Positions 17,835 through 27,493 of a stretch of DNA of 64,000 nucleotides are shown here, piece after piece (within the stretch, counting starts at the first letter, position 1; each line of letters opens with the position of its first letter). The notes below the pieces were generated by a model. The model ran no database searches, was not told the origin of the DNA, and worked only from the letters and a program-made list of their open reading frames with translations. A program made the position numbers and the translations under genes. Source of the stretch: Symsagittifera roscoffensis (taxonomy: Eukaryota > Xenacoelomorpha > Acoela > Convolutidae); the NCBI RefSeq assembly GCF_963678635.1, contig NC_087066.1, positions 55,570,312 to 55,634,311 on the forward strand, given 5' to 3'.

Positions 17835-18068
17835 TTATGTTTGCAAATGAAAATCTAAATTCATTGCCAGTAGTATTCTAAATATAAAAGTTTGTTCTGG
17901 CTTTTGCCGAACTATCATATAACTATATGGTAAGTTTCTACTTTGTCGTATGTCGTCTCTGGTTCGAGGTCTTCTTCCAATTCCGGGTAGTTCTGTTATC
18001 GTTCGGAATATTGGCTCTGATCTATTGAGTCGTAGAGACATTTCGATTAAATTATTGTCGTATAACAT
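17835..18068 (-). CDS. 77-aa leader ORF
   Basis: This is the first ATG-initiated frame after the primer site. It encodes a mildly basic peptide with an Arg-rich centre (LPGIGRRPRTRDDIRQSR). Base composition is less AT-rich than the following leader. There are no recognised domains. It may be a real small protein, part of a spliced first coding exon, or an upstream ORF that tunes gag translation. Chance remains possible at this length. Confidence 0.3.
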   Translation of the reverse strand: MLYDNNLIEMSLRLNRSEPIFRTITELPGIGRRPRTRDDIRQSRNLPYSYMIVRQKPEQTFIFRILLAMNLDFHLQT

Positions 18069-18135
18069 TTTGTAAATGTTTTTGTCTAATTTCTAATCTA
18101 TTTTGGTTAATTCTAAGCTATTAAGGTCTTGTTCG

Positions 18136-18153
18136 AGACTTATGGTCGCACCA
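18136..18153 (-). promoter_or_regulatory. tRNA primer-binding site (element 1)
   Basis: Two bases after the LTR end, the coding strand reads TGGTGCGACCATAAGTCT. The start TGG is required to pair with the tRNA CCA end, and the plus strand accordingly reads like a tRNA 3' end (GGTCGCACCA). I could not assign the tRNA species. Confidence 0.55.
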
Positions 18154-18155
18154 GA

Positions 18156-18565
18156 TGAGTTAGGACTGGAGTGTATAACTCATAGAGTAATTTCGGATAG
18201 GGTACACCGTCTGCTCGTCACGCTATCTTATTTTCGGCCGGATAGATTCGTGCAACTTCTTAGTCTAATACCGATCCTAATCTTACTCTTATACTATCTA
18301 GTCTCAGGTTGTTTAACTAGTCTCTGCTAGGCTCAATAGATCTAGGGTATACTGGTTTATTGCGGCTGCTGAAGTGCTCGGGAGAGTCCAACTAATTTCT
18401 AAGTTAAATTCAAATCTCTCTGGTGCTGAAATTACAAGTAACTTCAGCACTTACAAATAAGTGGGTTGTTAGTTAGATGGATCATGATTGGTTAATATTA
18501 AATACCTTACATTGGTAAAACATTTAATTTATCCAATCATAAAATATAGTTTAGATCAGGTTCCA
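18156..18565 (-). repeat. 5' LTR, 410 bp (element 1)
   Basis: The right boundary is set by the repeat shared with 1-63. The left boundary is inferred from a TG at 18156 placed 2 bp from the primer site, giving a TG...CA LTR with a standard spacer. Within it, on the coding strand, are AATAAA (18361-18356) and TATAAGAG (18293-18286), candidate processing and promoter motifs, though in an unusual order. The length cannot be confirmed because the other LTR is cut off. Confidence 0.65.
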
Positions 18566-18635
18566 CATACCCAAATTTTTATTTCCTTCCCTGCTTAGTG
18601 TCGTAACAACTATCACTCACCAAGGAGTGCAATCT

Positions 18636-18832
18636 GTATTTAGATAAACGCGTATTCATACTCGTCGGTGAGCAGGCAAATACAATATTAACCAATCAGA
18701 GTCGAGATGAGAAAGCAAACTTGCGAAGTAAATACTTATTAATTATTGATATCTTCCTTGTCTCGATTCTGATTGGTTAATAAATGATTTGTCTGCTTAC
18801 TGACCAGTAAGAATACGCGGTTGTCTAAATAC
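18636..18832. mobile_element. MITE family A, copy 1 (TIR element, 197 bp)
   Basis: The ends are inverted copies of GTATTTAGACAACCGCGTATTC (with a few changes on the left), and inner arms (AACCAATCAGAGTCGAGA and TCTCGATTCTGATTGGTT-like) are also complementary, so almost the whole element can fold back. A second copy lies at 35083-35277. No ORF. The target duplication is unclear. Confidence 0.75.
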
Positions 18833-18850
18833 TACTACGTAACCACTCAC

Positions 18851-18985
18851 CAAGTTAGCATATCCCACGACTTCTTTTTTGACAGCGTAAGCCAGAAGCA
18901 ATAGAAGACAGGCAATCAGAAAGTAGATGAACAACTTCAGCACCATCGCAGCACCAACCACGAGTCGATCTGAATCGGCCGTCAT
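18851..18985 (-). CDS. Host gene first exon: signal-anchor/TM N-terminus, 45 codons
   Basis: An ATG at 18983-18985 opens exactly 45 codons with much higher GC than the surroundings, ending in phase 0 at a good splice donor, CTTG|GTGAGT (intron from 18850). The product begins MTADSDRLVVGAAM and contains one strong membrane helix (core LFIYFLIACLLLLLAY), followed by a KK pair. It is probably the N-terminus of a type II or tail-rich membrane protein, whose later exons would lie beyond element 1, to the left of the window. The LTR of element 1 ends 285 bp into this intron, in the same orientation as the gene. No family recognised. Confidence 0.6.
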
Positions 18986-20398
18986 TTTGAGCAGCAGAAC
19001 AATTAGTCAACTGACCAGAACTTTTTATCGATAATAATGAACGTTTTTTGAAAATTAATTTTAAGAGAATTCAGTGTTTTACAATATCACCTACAATAGT
19101 TCAAAGCTTTTTTCAGTTCTGACTTAGAATTCATTTAATTAATCATGCGATTTATAGCGACCGAGAATTCAATGGTCAAAACTAAGTTAGAGCTGAAAGT
19201 AAAGTTATGAAAGAATGTTACACTTTTCTGAGACAGTATATATTTATTGAAAGCACTGCCTAATTTAATCTTTTTGGGTTAAAAAACCTTCGAAGAGAAT
19301 CAAAAACATTTAACATTTACTGACTTAATTTCAGTCATATCAAGTTGCAAGCAAAGGTAAGCTTCAGGCGTGGCACAGGAGGAGCTACTCGTTCGAGGTC
19401 AGACAGTGGGATTTTGTTTTTTGCATTTTTGTATTCTTATGCATCTTCTGTTTTTGTCCAAATAAATCACTTCCGATTTTTATTTGATTTAAAAAAAATG
19501 CTCGATGCTTGTTTGTAAGCACACATTTTTGCAAGACTCGTTTTTTTGCTTTCAAAATTTTCTCTAAAGCAATAAGAAAGCATTGAATGGAGCCTGATGT
19601 CTAAGAGAATATGGTTTTATCCGACTAAGAAAAAGAATGTTTACTCATTCTTAAGACATTCATTATGATCAGAGAAAACAGTTCGAGAAACTGACGGGTT
19701 TTATCTAGAATAATATTTAAATTACTCAATAAACAAAGCTTTTATTTTTAAATCTGAGGAAACCAACTGAAGCTAATTTGTCTCAAAAAGTAAATGATAC
19801 GAAAATATTTTGGGATAGTGTATCTGTGATTAAATTTAGGGCAACGACAGGCCATCCGTGACCACTCAACTTTAAACGAAATACCAAATTTGGCGTAATT
19901 AGTTTTACAATTAAAGTTCGAGTTCAACAAATGCAAAAAGAGCTACTCAACTTCGATTGTTTGAGAATATATGGCTATCGCTTTGCTTGATTCAAACTTT
20001 CAATTTATCTAATGCATTTTTTGAAGAATAAAACTTATTTTTAACTTCAACTTAGCTTGTAGAGGAAAACGTTTGTCAACCAATTCGTGCTTCGCTGAAC
20101 TTGTCCCGTAACTGTTTAGGGATGGGTTGAGACAGAGTTGCTTCTTCAATTTTTCCTGTAGAAAGGCAATACTAATCTCAGCCTGCATTATGAGTAGTTT
20201 CCAACGGAAGACGGCGACTTCCGAAAAAGCCCGAAAATGCCATTTTTATCAAAAGCTTGTATCGACTGCACAGTTGCTTCCCTGTTTTTGCAGGCGTTCT
20301 CCCAATTATATTTTGATAAACTTAATAAAATATTTAAGTTTTCGCAAGGAAAAAAACGCAATTCGCTAAACAAACCTTACGCACCTAAGTGAAACTTT
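18986..20398. other. Intergenic/5' flank, nothing identified
   Basis: AT-rich DNA upstream of the host exon. Short frames such as 19748-19936 and 20127-20369 have no protein-like features. A donor-like AAAG|GTAAGC occurs at about 19354 on the plus strand without a supporting exon. Confidence 0.4.
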
Positions 20399-20622
20399 GG
20401 CTCTTTTCCAGTTTCCCACCCTTCTATTTCAAAAAAATTTCAAAAAAAAGCTCTTCAAAAATTGTTCACACGGCATTTTTCATGAAAGAAACTTTATGAA
20501 AATTTGTTTACTTGTACACGCTGAGACATTTCAAAGCTTTTTATAACATGAAAAATCATTTAAATAAATTTTTATAGACTAAATTTCCAAAAAAAATCAA
20601 AGGGGGGAACTGGAAAAGAGCC
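20399..20622. mobile_element. hAT-type MITE family B, copy 1 (224 bp)
   Basis: The terminal inverted repeats are GGCTCTTTTCCAGTT and its complement, and the flanks are gaaacttt and gaaactgt, an 8-bp target duplication with one mismatch. Copy 2 at 59445-59675 shares the interior (for example TTCACACGGCATTTT). 8-bp duplications point to hAT transposase. Confidence 0.8.
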
Positions 20623-21718
20623 GAAACTGTACGATCGGTATAGGGGAGGGGGGAGGAGATGTGATGGATCCTTTTCTCAGAAAGTTGCCCCCCCCCTCGC
20701 TGCCATTATGATCCCCTTTGCTTTCCGTCCATGGTAACATTCGTTTTGAATCCACTGTTGCTTTAACAGCTTAAACAACCGTTTTAAGAATACTAAACTT
20801 CTATATAAAAACAACTGAAGCGCTGAATAGAAAAAGCTCAATTTTCGACAAAAGCGCTCAGATTTACTCAGAATTTTATTTAAAAAGTTTTAATTCAAGA
20901 AACTTTTTCGGGGTCTTAAAATTTCCGCAATACCACTAAATGGTGAAAACATAAGCTCTCTAAGTTTCGAATAAAAAATTTTGGTCAATTTCTCGTAATA
21001 TGAAGCAAAAAGACACAAGTTTTCTTGCTACAAGGCTGAACATGGACAATGGTAAGAAAACAAACGATGACAGGCTTTTTCTGTTTTTTTTGCGAACTAT
21101 AAAGTCTCCGCCAGAAGATGATTAGACTTGAAATCAACAGTAATCTGCCTCATCGAGACATGGTTGTCTCAGAAAGAATTCACTTGAATGTTACTTTAAA
21201 TGGCTACTGAGCTCTTAGGCTGCTTTCAAACAGTTGAGGATGTGGCTTTTTATACACAAAAAAGCAGCAAACATCGACCACAAAAAAACCTTGAAAGTTT
21301 TTACCTAAATGATGTCAACCAGCAGAGAACAAAATGAATAAAAAAACAGTTGTAACTGTTTTCTACTTGCCCTCTGGTTCTGTGGCAGACGAATTCATTT
21401 ACAAACTAAAAAATCATCTTGATTCAGTTTTTTACCCACAGATGATGATTGCGGTTTTTGTGGTGAGAATTTTCCAAAAATCAAGAAAAAAAATAAGTTA
21501 ACACAAAAAATGCGAAGAATTTAAGACAAAAAATGCAAAGAAAGAAACTCTTCATGAGAAACGAAAATAGACTAAAATGTGAAGTGGAAATTTGCAATAA
21601 CATGGTAGTCTGTTTTCCTTGTCGAAACAAAGCTCGACAGTGTCATTTTAAATGAATTTTATTTGACTCTTTTTCACTTTTATTCTCTGAGAATGTGTTT
21701 CAAGAAAAATGTATTACC
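20623..21718. other. Intergenic, nothing identified
   Basis: No ORF, RNA or clear repeat was recognised. A purine-rich tract at 20638-20660 and a run of C at 20689-20696 stand out only by composition. Confidence 0.4.
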
Positions 21719-21925
21719 AAAAAGACTGCTCGTATATCAGGGCAAAGCCCTGAAAGTTCCGACTGTCCCTTACTTCATATTTTGAAAACCTATACATTTT
21801 GGACAAAACCGAAGTGTAAAATTTTGATCGTACGAAATTAATACGACCAATAAGCTAGCCTCAGTTCAATTGGGACCGATTTTGTCGAGCGGGATAAACT
21901 ACCATTTTTGAAAAAAAAGAAGTTC
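21719..21925 (-). mobile_element. Helentron-like repeat, diverged fragment (family D)
   Basis: It opens with the diagnostic end AAGACTGCTCG, the hairpin TCAGGGCAAAGCCCTGA and TTCCGACTG, but the rest diverges from the other copies and stops before the far end. Confidence 0.55.
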
Positions 21926-21997
21926 AAAAAAACTGGATTGATTTCCAAATGGAAAACACTGTTATTGAAACATTATCTCTAATTGTAAAAAAAAAAC

Positions 21998-22524
21998 AAG
22001 ACTGCTCGTATCAGGGCGAAGCCCTGAATGTTCCGACTGCCTTTTAAGGTTAATGGCGCAGTAATAACATTAAAAAATTAAATGTAAGAAAAAATAAAAT
22101 GAAAATTTTTTTTTCCAAAATTTGAAATTTTTTATGAAAATCATCCCCCCACACGCCATACAAAGTACAAAAGGATAGATTTTGCTCCTTGTAACAAACC
22201 AGTTATGGCAAATAAGCTTCTTCTAATCAATTTGGAACGATTTCTAAGACGGAATTAGGTCTCCGCTTACGCGTTAATAGCGCGAAAAATATCGCGCGTT
22301 AATTGTCCCAAATTGGCCAAAATGACAATCTTTAAACCCCCATAACTTTACGAAAAATAATCACAGGTAAAATATCTTTTCAAATTTGAGCTCAGGACAA
22401 CATTACTTTTCGAGATATATAACAAAATTCCGTCAAAAATGGCTAGTTAAAAAGTCGAAATTTGTCTGAAGAAAAAAAAAAACCCACAAATATTCCGTTA
22501 CCTTCGTATCAAAAGTCGGAACAA
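21998..22524 (-). mobile_element. Helentron-like nonautonomous repeat, full copy (family D)
   Basis: In its own orientation (minus) the repeat begins TTGTTCCGACT and ends AGTCGGAAC, a loop, a perfect hairpin (CAGGGC/GCCCTG) and CGAGCAGTCTT. This is a short inverted repeat asymmetrically placed, with a hairpin only at the 3' end, the layout described for Helentron/Helitron2 elements. No target duplication. No ORF. Related copies lie at 33165-33687, 33713-34216 and 60686-61395, all in this orientation, with a decayed opposite copy near 31760-32080. Confidence 0.6.
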
Positions 22525-22901
22525 CAAACAATCAAATGAAAGCCTCGTCCTCAAAAACGAGAAAAAAAATCAATTCAAACGGAAAAGACAATGGGGGATA
22601 AAAATGCTGCCGCAGACATGTAAGGACATTACAAAATAAAGGAGAAGTCTAAAAACTACTCAGTTGATGATTAAAAATCAATCACATAATTGCAATTTAT
22701 ATTATAAACATTAATAGAAAAATATAAATAGAAATCAAAATAATTTCCAAAAAAATTCATCAAAAAAGTAGCCGCGAGTTTTTCTCGGACTTGAAATCAA
22801 ACTTGAAGCAAAACTGAGTCAAAACCCGTGGAAAGACCGAATTTTAAAAGATTTCTCTGCAGCTATTGCAAGTATAACACTTCGAAGGCGAAGCAATGTA
22901 A
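22525..22901. other. Flank of element 2, nothing identified
   Basis: AT-rich sequence without features except the target-site bases at its right end. Confidence 0.4.
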
Positions 22902-22906
22902 TGCCG

Positions 22907-23118
22907 TAATAAAGTATTCTAATTCTATGTCTCGGTATGTACAATTATAGTACAAAAACTTAAAAAGACTAAAACTGTTAAAAGGAAGTAAGTGAATTAA
23001 GAACGTTAAAAGAACAACTGAACTTCCAGTCATATCGACCAATGGTCGTAACTAAATTGGTTAACAGGTACTAATTAAATACCGAAGGTCATTTAATAGA
23101 CTAAAACAATTCACAACA
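22907..23118 (-). repeat. 3' LTR of element 2
   Basis: It is aligned over its full length with 29143-29354. On the coding strand it starts TGTTGTGA and ends ATTA rather than CA. A G-rich purine tract (GGTGGGAAA) directly precedes it on the coding strand and serves as polypurine tract. Confidence 0.9.
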
Positions 23119-23538
23119 TTTCCCACCGGGAAAAAAATAAAACTGCAAACTAACTACATAACGCTATATACACCCTTTTCCGCCTTCGAGAATGGAAAAA
23201 ATTCACAAACTGCACCATGAAGGTAAATATACAGAAGCAAAATAGAATCCACAATTTAGAGAGAATGTACACTGTACAGGGTGACTATACAGAATTACAA
23301 AATTTACAGGGTACAATAAATAACTAAACTAAAACTAATCCACAACATGTACATTATGTACATGTGCAAATCCGACGGTAAGATATGGTTCAAGTTTGTT
23401 TTGTTCAGTTTTTTTCTGATATGTAAGTTAATTGAATTGGTTGTCAAAATCATCCAATTTAGCCCTCATTTCCAAATCTATAGTCGAGGAGATTTCGCTA
23501 CAATTGACCACCTCGTGCGGGGAGTCCTTCGTGGTCTG
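23119..23538 (-). other. 3' untranslated part of element 2
   Basis: This holds the polypurine tract at 23119-23130 and about 400 bp without coding signal. Near 23215-23300, plus-strand acagggt/g and tatacag-like motifs recur. Confidence 0.5.
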
Positions 23539-24188
23539 TTAAGCTGAATTTGAGCCCGATGAGTTTTCGTGGAAATGGATCTTCGTAGGAGAGACTACTG
23601 GTCTGCTCGTCGGGAGAGAGTTCTTTGAAGACCAGGATATCGTCGTTTCCGCAACGAGAATTTGTCGTGGAGGTGCCTCCGCTAGTGGTGTCAAAAAATT
23701 GGACGTTGATGTAACCGTGAAAATAGCCCTGTGAGTGTCGGGTGAAGAGGAGAATGCTGAAGGTGACACCCCTGTGTCGTCTTTTTCTAGAACCACGTCT
23801 ATAAAGCGGTGATTTCCGTAAAACTTAGGGGGGCCACATCTCTGCGTGGTCTAGAATTTCGAGGCTTTATCGTCGGGCTGTCCGTATGCTCCGGAGTGCT
23901 GTCTACCAGTATTCGATTGTCTTGCGATCCTTCTGTCGTGGTCGAAACATGGATGACAACGATCTCCCGGAGGTCGGTGTTTGCTGGCATTCCTGAGCTT
24001 GGGTGTGGAGATTCGACGGTACCTGTAACACTTAAGCCCTGGTTAGATTCCGAATGATGGCTCTGAGGTATATTGTTATTGGTCACATCGTCGAAGTAAT
24101 CATCGATTATCCCGTCCCACGAATCTAGGTTTAAGGAAAAAGAGGATCCTGAAGAGATTCTTGATGAGTCTTGAGTGGCCGCGCTCAC
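23539..24188 (-). pseudogene. Tail of pol, element 2 (two frames)
   Basis: A Ser/Thr/Asp-rich segment (24188-23799, frame of the integrase C-terminus) ends at a stop, and a similar Ser/Pro/Thr-rich stretch continues in another frame (23796-23539). These are probably the disordered C-terminal tail of Pol, split by a stop and a shift. An Arg-rich motif (PRNSRPRRD) near its end recalls the basic tails of Gypsy integrases. No catalytic function expected. Confidence 0.5.
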
Positions 24189-24305
24189 CGTCGGTGCACT
24201 AATCCCTGCTCTGGTGTTGAACGTTCGTTCTTGAGGTGCCTTGACCCGAATGCCCAGCGGGTGTCGATACAGCTTTCTTTGGTGGTGAGAGTTTCCTTTT
24301 CCCCG

Positions 24306-24779
24306 CTAAAATCGAATGAGTATTTTTCTTTTTATAGCTAGATCCGATTTACGTAAAACGTGACCGTTGTCAAGGGAAGAATCGATGATATCCTTGTTAA
24401 CCAGATTAAAATATGGATCCCTATTTTTCCTGTTAGACACCTTTTGATATAAGTTACCTCCCATGACTGTTTTTCTCTTTGCAAAAGGTTCTGCGGTTTG
24501 ATTAATGTCGTCTGGGGTTGTACTTAGGGTGACCGTCCTACATAGTGGCAGGTTGTGTTCTGGATCTGACGTGCTGTCCTTTTCCTCGTCCAGATATCCA
24601 TCATCTGCCCCGTCATGGAGTTCCCAGTCAGTGGCCCGATCTTTGGACATAATAGCTTTCCCTTTATCTAAATGGTCAATATCGGACATAAGATTTTTCC
24701 ACCTAGTGTTCGCTACTCTATTAAAATGTTTTTCAAACGGTGTACAGCCAATCGCGGATTGCTTCGAGATTCTCAATTT
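24306..24779 (-). pseudogene. Integrase C-terminal part, element 2
   Basis: A stop (24777-24779) separates this from the core. The block GCTPFEKHFNRVANTRWKNL is the conserved segment after the catalytic Glu in Gypsy integrases, and the distal part (SLDNGHVLRKSDLAI) belongs to the C-terminal domain. Between them is an acidic linker. The frame ends at a TAG at 24306. Confidence 0.7.
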
Positions 24780-25124
24780 TTAAATGGTTTTTTCGATCGA
24801 CTCATTTAGTGACGGCTTGGGTAATTCGAAAGACATTGCCAGTAGTTTCGATTTAATTGTGTAAACTAGTCTTTCCACTAGCCCATTGGATCTGTGGTCG
24901 CCGACTGTGCAGTAAATAATTTCCATATTAAATTTTTCACAGAAGTTTTTGAAAGCATGTGACAAGAAGCATGACCCATGGTAGACTCTAATTTTTCTTG
25001 GGAATCCGTGTAGGTGACAGTAATCGTTAAAAAATGAAATTACATTTCTCGTAGAAGTGTTGTTAACGATCTTGGCAAACTTTGTAAAACTATCAATGCA
25101 AAGAATGATGTATTTATTGCTACC
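24780..25124 (-). pseudogene. Integrase catalytic core, element 2 (degenerate)
   Basis: In the same frame as the zinc-binding part but after a stop, the core retains a SFTKFA block and the third catalytic residue in SNGLVERLV. The segment that should carry the second catalytic Asp reads VYHGSCF, with Tyr-His where Asp is expected, so the site is lost. Enzymatic activity is not expected. Confidence 0.75.
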
Positions 25125-26160
25125 TCAGAACGCGTCCAACAGTCCCGCAAAGTCCATATTAATTTCTTCGTTCGCGAATGTCAACGTCGGGAGTTTCGAA
25201 ATATTATTGGTGCCTAGTAACACTTTAATGTTCTTACCAGCTTCTATACATTGGCTACATGTTCTCCCGCGATGGTATATTTCCCGATAAATGTGCCGCC
25301 ACGACAAGTATTTGGCAAGCGATTTCATCCCAAACTGTCCTGGATGAGTCTCATGAAGCATCGAATTAAAGGTTCTCCTGATAGTAGCTGGGACGACTAA
25401 TTTGTTGTCTAGGAACAGTAGCTCGTCCTTCACGTGAAGATCTTTGGCATAATTCTTCATGTATGCCCCGTGTATGCCCATTGGTCGATTTATCTTTATT
25501 GTCTCGATCAAGTCCCACAGCACCTTGTCTTCCCTGGTCTTAATCTGGAGCAATTTCTTTGAGCAGTGGTTTTCAGGGCGAATCGGGGAAATTGGTAAGT
25601 TTAGGTCCGCCTTGTATCTTTTTACGAGGTCTGCGTGATCGGGTGACAGTCGATCGTCTCTGTATTTGAGGGCGATGTTGTGTTCTTCGGGGATGATCAA
25701 TAGAGGTTCATTCACTTTATCCATTGGAAGTTCTACTCGTTTCTTGCTAGATGATATGAATTGTCTGTTTACTAATAAAAAATGTAAAAAGGACTTTGTC
25801 CGTAAAGGTGATACTTTTAAAATTAAATTTCGAATTACTCGACAGGTAGACAATTTGTAGTACAATTTTCTGTCCGAGAATGATGATTGTGGTAAATTTT
25901 GATCGACTGAGCGATACAAGATATGATAGCAGCAAAAATGTTGAGATTAAGTAAAGCTAACGAACTATTCAACCGATTCTGACCAATCACGTCGCTTGAA
26001 TTTTCAGTCCCCGACGGGATTGTAGTAACTCGAGCATTAGTATTTACAGCGACCCCTGGTCTATCTACCGTATTTACAGTAACAATTTTAGAGTATTGTT
26101 CCGAATTTTGTCCATTGAAGCGACTACAAATTCGTCGTCATAATGGAGATTGGGAGGGCT
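25125..26160 (-). pseudogene. RNase H-integrase linker and integrase zinc domain, element 2
   Basis: The 264-codon frame 25919-25125 contains the His-His-Cys-Cys domain (HETHPGQFG, then CSQCIEAGK) and the start of the catalytic core with its first Asp (NMDFAG). It is cut by a stop at 25125-25127. Upstream, 25920-26160 stays open in other frames with coding-like composition and probably is the linker, shifted by indels. In active elements this domain binds the viral DNA ends. Confidence 0.7.
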
Positions 26161-26463
26161 TTGCCCGAAGGAAGTCTAGATAAAAGGTCTGTAAAGCCCA
26201 TTTCCTTTCGAAATTTTAAAATTGAATGGTAAAAGTCTGTTCACCTAACGGGTCAATCGACTATGCATCGTTTTGTTTCCATGATTTACCGAAAGTGCTG
26301 ATAGTAATGCTTTATGGTCTGTTACTATTCGAAATTGAGTTCCGTATAGGTAGTTTCTAAAATGTTCTGTTGCCCATACGACTCCCAGCAACTTCAATTC
26401 TTTGGTAGAATATTTCATTTCATGGTTGTTTAAAAACCTGGATGCAAACGCGATTGTTTACCA
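26161..26463 (-). pseudogene. RNase H C-terminal half, element 2 (several stops)
   Basis: Continuing the RT frame past TAG (26461-26463) and TAA (26455-26457), the translation shows a typical RNase H tail: IAFASRFLNNHE, then a TDHKALLSAL block and RLTR. Further TAG stops follow. Two stops six bases apart mean readthrough cannot rescue it. Confidence 0.75.
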
Positions 26464-26940
26464 CTAGTCATCCTGTAATTGTTCTAGGGTCGCCCCTAGT
26501 CCATTATGTGAAGCATCCGTTTTCAGTCTTGTCTTCTCTTTTATACCGAAGTGGCTGTTTTCTGTGATGTTTAAAATTTCCGCTTTTAACTTCTCAAACA
26601 TTAGGGAATGGTTAATGTCCCATTTGTAGACAGATTTTTTGTTTAGTAGAGGTCGAAGGGGAGAACTTAATGTCAATAAATTAGGAACGATTTTTATGTA
26701 TTGGTTTATCGAGCCGAAAAATGAACGTAGTTCGGAAGTATTCTTCGGGGTTGGCAAATTTTTTATTGCGTCTGCTTTACCGACCAACGGTCGTACTCCA
26801 TCGCCGGAGATTTTGAAGCCAAGCCATTCGACATCTGATTTAAAAAATGCGCATTTCCCCCATTTAACTGCAATGTTGTTCTTATCTAATATTGATAAAA
26901 TTTTATACACTATTGATTTGTGTTCTTCCAAGGATCCACG
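26464..26940 (-). pseudogene. RT thumb/connection and RNase H start, element 2
   Basis: The frame is the same as the RT fingers/palm but follows a TAG at 26941-26943 placed immediately after YIDDILVA. It shows the conserved EEHKSIVYKIL helix, VEWLGFKISGDGV, a PTPKNTSELRSFFG block and the RNase H start (KTDASHNGLGATL), then a stop. Confidence 0.85.
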
Positions 26941-27493
26941 CTAGGCTACCAGGATGTCGTCTATGTAACAATTTGTGAAAGGGATATTTTTCAAGAGTGA
27001 GTCCACGACCCGTTGGAATTCATTAGGCATGACTCCAATTCCGTGAAATCCCGTTAAAAATTGATACATTCCGCTCATTTCACCGCCTACTATGCTAAAA
27101 TTGCACTGTTTACTTGTTTGTTCGCATAGTTTTATTTGGCTATAAGCGTTTTTCAGGTCTGGATTACTAAACCAAACTCGCCCGTTGGGTTTTTCTGAAA
27201 TTTGAAGAACCACATTATCAATCAGTTCATGGATGTTCGGAATTTTATACTTATTTTTACAAATTTGATCGTTTAATAACTTGGAGTCTAACGCCAGTTT
27301 GATCGAAGTATCTTTTTTCCCAGTAATTACAATTGGGCTGATAAAACAATCTTCTTCGCGTTTTTCTAGTTTTTCTATGTGACCTTCTGTTTCCATTCTT
27401 TTTAATTCTTCGTTCACTCCAGTGAGTAAATGGAGTGGGACTCTTCTCTCTTTGGATTGTATTGGTTTAAAAGGTGAGTGAAAATGAGTTACT
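26941..27493 (-). pseudogene. Reverse transcriptase fingers/palm, element 2
   Basis: The open frame from about 27508 to 26944 covers the RT N-terminus (VPLHLLTGVNEEL), LALDSKLLND, the NPDLKNAYSQI motif with a catalytic Asp, the GFHGIGVMPNEFQ block and the catalytic YIDDILVA, then TAG. A one-base loss near 27490 separates this frame from the upstream pol frame. Confidence 0.85.

Larger units (their letters stand above)
1..18565 (-). mobile_element. Giant env-bearing Ty3/Gypsy-type retroelement (element 1)
   Basis: The sequence at 1-63 recurs at 18503-18565 with one mismatch (position 4), and all large ORFs between them lie on the minus strand in the order small ORF, gag-pro, RT-RNase H-IN, accessory frames, glycoprotein-like ORF and orphan ORF. 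RT before integrase identifies the Ty3/Gypsy-retrovirus order. The length of about 18.5 kb, plus roughly 350 bp of the 3' LTR lying outside the window, is far above the usual 5-9 kb. The long intact ORFs and near-identical LTR ends argue for recent activity. The right-hand flank begins at 18566. The left flank is outside the window, so the target duplication cannot be tested. Confidence 0.9.

Noticed and set aside
20127-20373. Overlapping ORFs on both strands near 20.2 kb
   Set aside because: No domain, signal peptide or splice context, and neither strand has protein-like periodicity.
22017-22030. GGGC/GCCC hairpin as a bacterial terminator
   Set aside because: It is the conserved end hairpin of the Helentron-like family in eukaryotic DNA, present in every copy.
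26455-26463. Programmed readthrough in element 2 RNase H
   Set aside because: TAG and TAA occur six bases apart, with more stops downstream and a damaged integrase site, so this is decay.
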